Origin: Trueperaceae bacterium
GTDB taxonomy: Bacteria > Deinococcota > Deinococci > Deinococcales > Trueperaceae
Direction of reading: 5' to 3'
Length of the DNA stretch: 11,347 bases
Assembly: GCA_007121175.1 (NCBI GenBank)
Contig: SKMG01000238.1
Span: forward strand, 1 to 11,347
The notes under the pieces are model-generated. The model made no database searches. It worked only from the letters and a program-made list of their open reading frames with translations, and was not told the DNA's origin. The translations under genes were made by a program, and so were the position numbers. Shown in pieces: positions 6,631 to 11,347 of this stretch; within the stretch, counting starts at the first letter, position 1; every line of letters starts with the position of its first letter.

Positions 6631-7392
6631 CTAGGCCGGCTCGAACAGGCCGGGTTGGGCCAGTCCCCTCTCCAGCGCGGGCAGCGCAGTCACCTCTCGA
6701 AAGGCGAGGCCGGAGCGCGCCAGCGCCGCGAGCGCCGGCTTGGTGATCGTCGGCGCGGCCAGCACCCCACGCACTGGCTCACCGCTCAGCTCGCGTACGC
6801 GCGTCACGTAGCGCGTCAGCTGGTGCACGGCCTCCTGCGTCGCCTTGGCGCGCTTGAGCTCCACCACGACGAGGCTCCCGCCGGCGTCGCGAGCGAACAG
6901 GTCGATGCCGCCGACGTCGGTCGGCAGTTCCCAGTCGAGGACGGTGAGGCCGGGTTCGATGAGCTCCGGCTGGCGCGCGAGAGCGCGCTGCATCTCCGCC
7001 TCGCTGCCCATCAGGACGAAGCCCGAGGGCTCGCGCAGTTCGATCGCTTGCACCAGCGCCGTCTCGAAGAAGACGATCCGCACGTACTCTTCGGGATTGC
7101 GACGCTCGGCGAGCAGCACCGGCTGTCCCTCGTCGAAACCGATCCAGAGGTCGTCGGTCTGCGGCTGCCAGTTCACGGGCTTCACACCCTTGTAACCGTG
7201 CACCTGCAGGCTGCCGTCAGCCTTGAGCATGACGACGTACTCGCCCGCATCGGCGACGCTCGCAGCGCGACCGTGGTACACGACCTCGCACTCGGCGACC
7301 ACCTGCAGCAGTTCGCGACCGTTGCGCAGGCGTGTCCCCAAGAACTCGACGAGCTCGGCAGGAGAAGGATGCAGCCGTTGGGCGCGGAGCAC
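6631..7392 (-). CDS. nucS: Mismatch-specific endonuclease NucS (EndoMS)
   Basis: NucS cuts double-stranded DNA at mismatches (non-canonical mismatch repair in actinobacteria and archaea; homologues in Deinococcota) and has also been described cutting branched DNA. The 253-residue protein has the N-terminal DNA-binding domain (YHGRAAS near 39-45, VNWQP near 73-77). It is followed by a RecB-like nuclease domain with Asp164 in GGIDLFARD and Glu178/Lys180 in VVVELKRAKA. The D-14-E-2-K spacing is that expected for the active site. It ends in AQPGLFEPA, where Gln246-x-x-Leu249-Phe250 fits a sliding-clamp-binding peptide. The open frame runs to 7995, but family similarity begins at the GTG at 7392. 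That start has TACACT six bases upstream and no Shine-Dalgarno, consistent with a leaderless transcript. The gene diverges from nfo across 148 bp. Confidence 0.93.
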   Translation of the reverse strand: MLRAQRLHPSPAELVEFLGTRLRNGRELLQVVAECEVVYHGRAASVADAGEYVVMLKADGSLQVHGYKGVKPVNWQPQTDDLWIGFDEGQPVLLAERRNPEEYVRIVFFETALVQAIELREPSGFVLMGSEAEMQRALARQPELIEPGLTVLDWELPTDVGGIDLFARDAGGSLVVVELKRAKATQEAVHQLTRYVTRVRELSGEPVRGVLAAPTITKPALAALARSGLAFREVTALPALERGLAQPGLFEPA

Positions 7393-7398
7393 GGCCCG

Positions 7399-7404
7399 AG
7401 TGTA
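7399..7404 (-). promoter_or_regulatory. Candidate -10 box for leaderless nucS
   Basis: On the minus strand GGTACACT contains TACACT, followed by six bases and the GTG start at 7392. This spacing places the transcript start at the start codon. No good -35 was found. Confidence 0.5.
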
Positions 7405-7415
7405 CCGCCGGCCCG

Positions 7416-7448
7416 CCCGGGCGGCGGCCCCGCGCCGGGCCGCCCGGG
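7416..7448. repeat. 10-bp perfect inverted repeat in the nucS-nfo gap
   Basis: CCCGGGCGGC at 7416-7425 and GCCGCCCGGG at 7439-7448 are exact reverse complements with a 13-base spacer. The repeat lies just upstream of the nucS -10 box. It could be an operator or cruciform, but such GC-only repeats arise easily in this composition. Confidence 0.4.
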
Positions 7449-7527
7449 GCCGCGGGAACGCCAGCAGCGGCGATCGCACCGTGAGCAGCGGTTCGGCGCA
7501 CGGTTCGGCCCTCGGCGGCGCCGACGG

Positions 7528-7533
7528 TACACT
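7528..7533 (+). promoter_or_regulatory. Candidate -10 box for leaderless nfo
   Basis: GGTACACT contains TACACT at 7528-7533, seven bases before the ATG at 7541, so transcription would start at or next to the A of ATG. TTCGGC at 7504-7509, 18 bases upstream, is a weak -35. The same GGTACACT octamer serves nucS on the other strand. Confidence 0.5.
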
Positions 7534-7540
7534 TGCAGGC

Positions 7541-8425
7541 ATGGGATACCTGGGAGCGCACGTGTCCACCGCCGGCGGCGTCGCCCGGGCCTTCGAGCGC
7601 GCTGCCGCGATCGGCTGCGACGCCTTGCAGGTCTTCGTGAAGAACGCCAATGCGTGGCGGGCGAAGCCGCTCGAGGCGACGACCGTCGACGCTTTCGCCG
7701 CTGCCCGCGCGGTGACGCCCGGTCGTGACGTGGCTGCCCCGCTGCCAGTCATCGCGCATGCGTCGTACCTGATCAACCTAGCCAGCCCGCTGGCCGAGAC
7801 CGCCGAACGCTCGCGCGAGGCACTGTTAGACGAGTTACGACGGTGCGACTCGCTCGGCGTCGACGCACTGGTGGTCCACCCCGGCGCCCATGTGGGCAGC
7901 GGTCCGGACGCCGGGCTCGACGCCGTCGCGCGGGCATTGGACGACGTCTTCGCACGCCATCCCGACGGTCGCACGCGGCTGCTGCTGGAGAACACCGCCG
8001 GCCAGGGAACCGTGCTCGGCGCGGATCTCGCGCATCATACGCGGGTGCTACGTAGCGTCGCGGCGCCCGAGCGGCTCGGGGTCTGCCTCGACACCTGTCA
8101 CGCCTTCGCTGCCGGGGTCGATCTGCGCAAGCCAGACGGTTACGAAGCCTTCATCGAGGTGGCCGATGCTGCGGTCGGACTCGCACGCATCATGGCCTGG
8201 CACCTCAACGATTCGCGCTTCCCACTCGGCTCGCGCAAAGATCGCCACGCGAACGTCGGAGCGGGCGAACTCGGCGCCGCAGCCTTCCTACCACTGCTCG
8301 TCGACCCACGCTTCGAACGCGTACCGATGGTGCTGGAGACGCCGCTGGGCGATGACGACCAGGGTCACGCGCGCGATCTGGTCACGCTACGCGAGCTGCT
8401 CTCACCGCAACCGAGCGCGACGTGA
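7541..8425 (+). CDS. nfo: Endonuclease IV (AP endonuclease, Nfo)
   Basis: Endonuclease IV cuts the backbone 5' of abasic sites and removes blocking 3' groups in base excision repair, using a three-zinc cluster in a TIM barrel. The 294-residue protein starts MGYLGAHVSTAGGV and shows all nine expected metal ligands: His73 (IAHASYLINL), His113 (VVHPGAH), Glu150 (LLLENTAG), Asp184 and His187 (CLDTCHAFAAG), His221 (WHLNDS), Asp234 and His236 (KDRHANVGAGELG), and Glu266 (VLETPLGD). Length is near the usual 280-300. The ATG at 7541 matches the family N-terminus; a longer frame upstream does not. A TACACT box seven bases upstream and little Shine-Dalgarno suggest a leaderless message. Being divergent from nucS, it forms a repair pair that could share regulation. 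Confidence 0.96.
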   Translation: MGYLGAHVSTAGGVARAFERAAAIGCDALQVFVKNANAWRAKPLEATTVDAFAAARAVTPGRDVAAPLPVIAHASYLINLASPLAETAERSREALLDELRRCDSLGVDALVVHPGAHVGSGPDAGLDAVARALDDVFARHPDGRTRLLLENTAGQGTVLGADLAHHTRVLRSVAAPERLGVCLDTCHAFAAGVDLRKPDGYEAFIEVADAAVGLARIMAWHLNDSRFPLGSRKDRHANVGAGELGAAAFLPLLVDPRFERVPMVLETPLGDDDQGHARDLVTLRELLSPQPSAT

Positions 8426-8624
8426 TGCTGCGGCGGCTGCGTGCCGAGCCGGTGATGGACCCGGCCCAGAGCGAGGCGTTCAGCCGCCGGTCGAGCGCGG
8501 CGGACGTCGGCCCGAACGCCCCTACGGTGCCGCTCCTGCTGGGACTGCTGCGGATGCAACAGGCGCGACTCGATCATGCCAGGTCGCGAGCTCAGGCCCG
8601 CCGGCAGCTCAGGCGAGCCGGCAG
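8426..8624. other. Gap between convergent nfo and flavin reductase genes
   Basis: I see no gene in these 199 bp. A plus-strand frame overlapping the nfo stop (GTG at 8422) is Arg-rich and runs into the antisense of the flavin reductase gene. Near the right end are imperfect direct repeats of CAGCTCAGGCGAGCCGG type. GCCGGC at 8600-8605 and 8617-8622 can pair around an 11-base loop, a weak terminator candidate for either gene. Confidence 0.5.
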
Positions 8625-9089
8625 TCAGGCGAAGCGGCCGTACTGCCCGCGGTGATAGGCGAGGGGCGGCAGATCGGTCAGATTCGTCAGCTCGATCTGG
8701 CCGACGTACAGCGTATGGTCTCCGACCGGAACGCGCTCGACCACCGTGCACGCGATGTGCGCCAGGGCACCACGGATGAGCGGTAGCTCGCCGAACTCCA
8801 CGAACGGCCCCTCGGAGAGCTCACGTGATCTGCCGGCGAAGTGCTCGGATAGGTGGCGCTGGTCTTCACTCAGGATGCTGACTCCGAAGCGGGTCACTCG
8901 CTCGAGATAGCCGTGTGCCCGCGCCCGCCGGGCTATGGCGATGCCGATCAGCGGGGGATCGAGCGACAGTGAGCTGAATGCGCTGACGGTGATGCCGTGA
9001 ACCGTCTCTCCGTCGCGCATGGTCACCACCGTGACACCGGAACACCAGCGGCCGAGGGTCTCGCGGAACTCGAAGGGATCGATGGGCAT
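8625..9089 (-). CDS. Flavin reductase domain protein (FMN-binding split barrel)
   Basis: This 154-residue protein is a small flavin reductase of the HpaC/DIM6-NTAB type, which uses NAD(P)H to reduce FMN or FAD, often for a partner monooxygenase. Visible family features are FRETLGRWCSGVTVVT at the N-terminus, GITVSAFSSLSLDPPLIGIAI (flavin-binding strand-loop), the central RFGVSILSEDQRHLSEHFAG, and the C-terminal DHTLYVGQIELTNL...PPLAYHRGQYGRFA. The ATG at 9089 is preferred because it begins at the domain and has GGAG eight bases upstream; the frame extends to 9323 but that part is Arg-rich and unlike the family. No monooxygenase partner is in the window, so the client enzyme is unknown. It converges on nfo and diverges from the metallo-beta-lactamase gene. 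Confidence 0.9.
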   Translation of the reverse strand: MPIDPFEFRETLGRWCSGVTVVTMRDGETVHGITVSAFSSLSLDPPLIGIAIARRARAHGYLERVTRFGVSILSEDQRHLSEHFAGRSRELSEGPFVEFGELPLIRGALAHIACTVVERVPVGDHTLYVGQIELTNLTDLPPLAYHRGQYGRFA

Positions 9090-9371
9090 GTCGAGGACTC
9101 CAAGCCGCGCTCTGGGAAGGAGCGGGCGCCGAAAACCATTCATGCACGACCTGGCCAGCCGAAACATGGGGTGGCCGACATTGGTACGACACAAGTCGGG
9201 GAGCGGGCGCACCACCGGACGGTCGCGGGCGGCGCCGCATCGCATGCGTGGCTCGGGTTCAGCGACCATCTCCAACGACGCTGTGGCGTCTGCGTGGCCG
9301 CTCGAGCGGGCGACTCGTATCATCGGCGAGACGGCTCCTCACATCGCGAACCGTCGGGACGGGAGTGAGCG
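9090..9371. other. Divergent intergenic region (flavin reductase / metallo-beta-lactamase)
   Basis: These 282 bp must hold the promoters of both neighbours. The only box I can point to is TATCAT at 9318-9323 on the plus strand, about 48 bp before the downstream start, without a good -35. No small gene is supported. Confidence 0.45.
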
Positions 9372-10121
9372 TTGGCCAGGCTCCACCTGCTGGGCACGGG
9401 AGGCGCGGCGACTGATGGTCGCAGGACCACGACCATGTTGGCAGTCGACGTGTCGTCCGACGTGCTGTTGATCGACTGCGGCGCTGACGCAGCGCAGCGC
9501 CTCTGTGCGCACGACCTCGATCCGACACGGCTCAGCGCGCTGATCATCACGCACGAGCACGCCGATCACGTCGGCGGATTCCCTTTGTTGATGGAACGCT
9601 TGTGGCTGGCCGGCCGACAAGAGCCGCTCGATGTATACGGCATCGAGCCGGCGATCGCTCAGGTACGGCGCGTCCACGATGCTTTCGACGTGAGCGCTTG
9701 GCCCGACTATCCCGGCGTTCGGTTCCACCCGGTTTCCTTGGAGGAAGGCGCTTCGGTGCTATCGACTGGTGCGCTGCGTGTGTCGGCCAGTCCGGGCTTG
9801 CACTCCGTTCCGTGCATCGGGCTCCGGATCGAAGACCTCGGCGGCGGCGGGGTGTTGGCCTACTCGAGCGACACCGCCTACGAACCCGCGATCGTGCGGC
9901 TCGCACGTCACGCCGACGTGCTGGTGCACGAAGCTACCGACACTCCCCCCTACCACAGCCGTGTCGAAGACGCTGCGCGAGTGGCGAACGAAGCACGAGC
10001 GAAGGCCCTGGTATTGGTGCACCTGCCGCCAGGCTTCGACGACGCCGCAGGCGAGCGCCGGGCTCGGGGCGCCTTCGGCCCGGTGACGATCGGACGAGAT
10101 GGTGTCAGCCTCGTATTCTGA
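9372..10121 (+). CDS. RNase Z-like metallo-beta-lactamase fold hydrolase
   Basis: This 249-residue protein has the metallo-beta-lactamase fold of the RNase Z / phosphodiesterase branch. It begins ARLHLLGTGGAATDGRRTTT (the LGTG opening typical of RNase Z). It then has the zinc motif HEHADH (His61, His63, Asp65, His66), His144 (GLHSVPCIGLRIED), Asp167 in YSSDTAY, HEATD at 186-190 and His217 in VLVHLPP. The AARVANEARAKALVLVH stretch resembles the C-terminal RNase Z motif. It is shorter than tRNA 3'-processing RNase Z (about 300 residues) and I see no clear flexible exosite arm, so it may be a phosphodiesterase acting on another substrate rather than tRNA precursors. The start is TTG at 9372, with GGAG at 9362-9365 six bases upstream and the family N-terminus right after it. 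It stands alone before the lipoprotein gene. Confidence 0.88.
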   Translation: MARLHLLGTGGAATDGRRTTTMLAVDVSSDVLLIDCGADAAQRLCAHDLDPTRLSALIITHEHADHVGGFPLLMERLWLAGRQEPLDVYGIEPAIAQVRRVHDAFDVSAWPDYPGVRFHPVSLEEGASVLSTGALRVSASPGLHSVPCIGLRIEDLGGGGVLAYSSDTAYEPAIVRLARHADVLVHEATDTPPYHSRVEDAARVANEARAKALVLVHLPPGFDDAAGERRARGAFGPVTIGRDGVSLVF

Positions 10122-10137
10122 CGACGCTCGGCACAAC

Positions 10138-10193
10138 CGATGCCGCGAGTTGGGGCGATCGGTGTGCGCGGCGTCTTCGGGCACGCGGCATCG
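10138..10193. terminator. 10-bp inverted repeat downstream of the metallo-beta-lactamase gene
   Basis: CGATGCCGCG at 10138-10147 and CGCGGCATCG at 10184-10193 are perfect reverse complements with a 36-base spacer, beginning 16 bp past the stop. The long spacer and lack of a T-run make a simple intrinsic terminator doubtful; it could be an operator for the following lipoprotein gene. Confidence 0.3.
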
Positions 10194-10265
10194 TGCATCA
10201 TGACGGTACATGAGAGCCTCGCTCTGCGCGCGCGAGCCACCGCAGAGACGCAGGAAGGACCAGCG

Positions 10266-11347
10266 ATGTTCGAGCTACCGAAGTTCAGACCAGGTCTCAT
10301 AACACGCCTGGCACTGCCGTGCCTGACGCTCTTCGCTATCCTGATCGTTGCTGCGGCGTGCGGGTCTGGGCCCGAGCGCACCCCATTGGGGCCCCCTGGC
10401 AGTGTCGAGATCGAGGTGACGGTGATCGGCGCTGGGAGCGTCCAGGCGCCCGACTTCTCCTTCAGCTGCCACTCGAACTGCAGCCTGCTCGTCGAGGAGG
10501 GCGATCGCGTCACCCTCGATGCGGCTCCCGGCGGGGGCAACCACCTGGTCGTGTGGGACGCCCCGTGCGGCCCCTTCGACGAAGCCTGTACCTGGACCGC
10601 GACTGAGCGCCAGCGCGTCTCGGTCACCTTCGCACCGCACGTGCTGCAGTTCCGGATCGACGGCGACGGCGACGGGCGTTTCGAGATCAACGACGGCACC
10701 GATATCACCGAGTGCCGCGAGTCGTGCGGCATCGGTCTGCAAGGACCGCGAAGCGTGGCAATCACCTACTTCGGTGAAGGCAACGGCACGACGACCGTCG
10801 GGCCTTGGACGGGCGCCTGCGAGGGAGAGACGCCCAACTACTGCATCGTCAACATCAGCGGCCTGGTTACGGTGGGCACGAGCTGGTCGAAGCCGCCGAC
10901 CACGACTGAGCCGGTCAACGTCACGATCATCCAAAGCACCGGCGGCACCATCACCGCGGACCCCACCGGCCCCTACGAACGAGGCGACACCGTCACCTTC
11001 ACCGCCACCCCCAACACCAACTACCAACACACCGCCTGGGGCGACGCCTGCAACGCCACCCCCGCAGGCCAACCCTGCCAACTCACCCTCGAAACAGACA
11101 CCACCGTCAGCGCCACCTTCACGGCCGACCCGCAACCCCAACCCGTCAACGTCACGATCATCCAAAGCGACGGCGGCACCATCACCGCGGACCCCACCGG
11201 CCCCTACGAACGAGGCGACACCGTCACCTTCACCGCCACCCCCGACACCAACTACCAACACACCGCCTGGGGCGACGCCTGCAACGCCACCCCCGCAGGC
11301 CAACCCTGCCAACTCACCCTCGAAACAGACACCACCGTCAGCGCCAC
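10266..11347 (+). CDS. Lipoprotein with InlB-B-like cysteine-containing repeats, 3' end missing
   Basis: The frame runs from ATG 10266 (AGGAAGG at 10252-10258) to the window end without a stop, giving 360 codons of a longer gene. Residues 1-31 form a lipoprotein signal peptide (basic start, hydrophobic LTLFAILIVAAA) with the likely lipidated Cys32 in AAACGSG. Four similar modules follow: about 45-123, 124-207, 217-293 and 294 onward. Each completed one ends in an aromatic W-x-x-x-C-(6-8)-C element (Cys101/108, Cys185/193, Cys262/271), probably a disulfide in the exported protein. The pattern GTITADPTGPYERGDTVTFTATPNTNY...W...C...C...DTTVSATF matches the divergent InlB B-repeat (beta-grasp-like) family found in bacterial surface proteins. 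Function is presumably structural or adhesive; no catalytic domain is visible. The last two modules are nearly identical in DNA and use different codons from the first two. Confidence 0.87.
   Translation, partial: MFELPKFRPGLITRLALPCLTLFAILIVAAACGSGPERTPLGPPGSVEIEVTVIGAGSVQAPDFSFSCHSNCSLLVEEGDRVTLDAAPGGGNHLVVWDAPCGPFDEACTWTATERQRVSVTFAPHVLQFRIDGDGDGRFEINDGTDITECRESCGIGLQGPRSVAITYFGEGNGTTTVGPWTGACEGETPNYCIVNISGLVTVGTSWSKPPTTTEPVNVTIIQSTGGTITADPTGPYERGDTVTFTATPNTNYQHTAWGDACNATPAGQPCQLTLETDTTVSATFTADPQPQPVNVTIIQSDGGTITADPTGPYERGDTVTFTATPDTNYQHTAWGDACNATPAGQPCQLTLETDTTVSA
10914..11347 (+). repeat. 231-bp tandem coding repeats, near-identical, running off the window
   Basis: Unit 1 spans 10914-11144 and unit 2 starts at 11145 and is cut after 203 bp. 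The period is 231 bp (77 codons). Over the shared 203 bp I find three base differences: ACC to GAC after CAAAGC, and AAC to GAC in the TPNTNY/TPDTNY position. Further units probably lie beyond the window. Confidence 0.95.

Noticed and set aside
6325..7728. 467-codon plus-strand open frame
   Set aside because: It spans the end of the OYE gene, the antisense of nucS and the start of nfo in another frame; no family similarity.
8422..8655. Small plus-strand gene overlapping the nfo stop (GTGA)
   Set aside because: Arg-rich, no motif, no ribosome-binding site beyond the overlap, and its end is antisense to the flavin reductase coding region.
9090..9323. N-terminal extension of the flavin reductase
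   Set aside because: Sequence is Arg-rich and unlike the family; the ATG at 9089 has a good Shine-Dalgarno and begins at the domain.
9318..9323. TATCAT as promoter of the metallo-beta-lactamase gene
   Set aside because: Good -10 match but no acceptable -35, so not listed as a separate promoter.
10275..11312. 345-codon minus-strand Gly/Val-rich repeated protein
   Set aside because: It is the complement of the repeat lipoprotein; the plus-strand frame has a signal peptide, ribosome-binding site and a known repeat family.
10914..11347. CRISPR or non-coding satellite array
   Set aside because: The 231-bp units are in frame, code for a known repeat fold and have no spacers.

Overview
This is a GC-rich bacterial window with ten protein-coding loci. 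Two are cut by the window edges and one is broken by a frameshift. The content is mostly chromosomal housekeeping and DNA-repair genes; I see no phage, transposase, CRISPR or RNA genes. Three features together suggest Deinococcota (for example a Truepera-like lineage) or, less likely, Actinobacteria: a NucS-type mismatch endonuclease, a baeRF family 3 protein, and start codons placed 5-7 nt after a TANNNT box (leaderless starts). This assignment is inference, since no rRNA or other decisive marker is present.

Layout, left to right. Bases 1-354 (+) hold the 3' end of an unrecognised gene. It converges on a baeRF family 3 protein (374-1546, -). Next come three minus-strand genes that look like one transcript read from right to left: galT (3141-4142), a small FtsB/DivIC-like membrane protein (2713-3144, sharing a GTGA overlap with galT), and an MscS-type mechanosensitive channel (1818-2688). 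The channel gene carries an exact 37-bp tandem duplication that shifts the frame. Divergent from galT is a REC + HD-GYP response regulator (4297-5424, +), followed by a class III Old Yellow Enzyme (5490-6569, +). The latter converges on nucS (6631-7392, -).

nucS and nfo (endonuclease IV, 7541-8425, +) form a divergent DNA-repair pair. Their 148-bp gap carries two mirror-image GGTACACT boxes, each 6-7 nt before a start codon. nfo converges on a flavin reductase-domain protein (8625-9089, -). A short RNase Z-like metallo-beta-lactamase protein (9372-10121, +) follows. The window ends inside a secreted lipoprotein gene (10266 onward, +) built from InlB-B-like cysteine-containing repeats; the last two are 231-bp DNA repeats differing at only three of the 203 bases that can be compared.

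The strongest points for a second look are the 37-bp duplication in mscS, the near-identical repeats of the lipoprotein with their distinct codon use, and the paired leaderless promoters of nucS/nfo. I found nothing I would call a wholly new multi-gene system.
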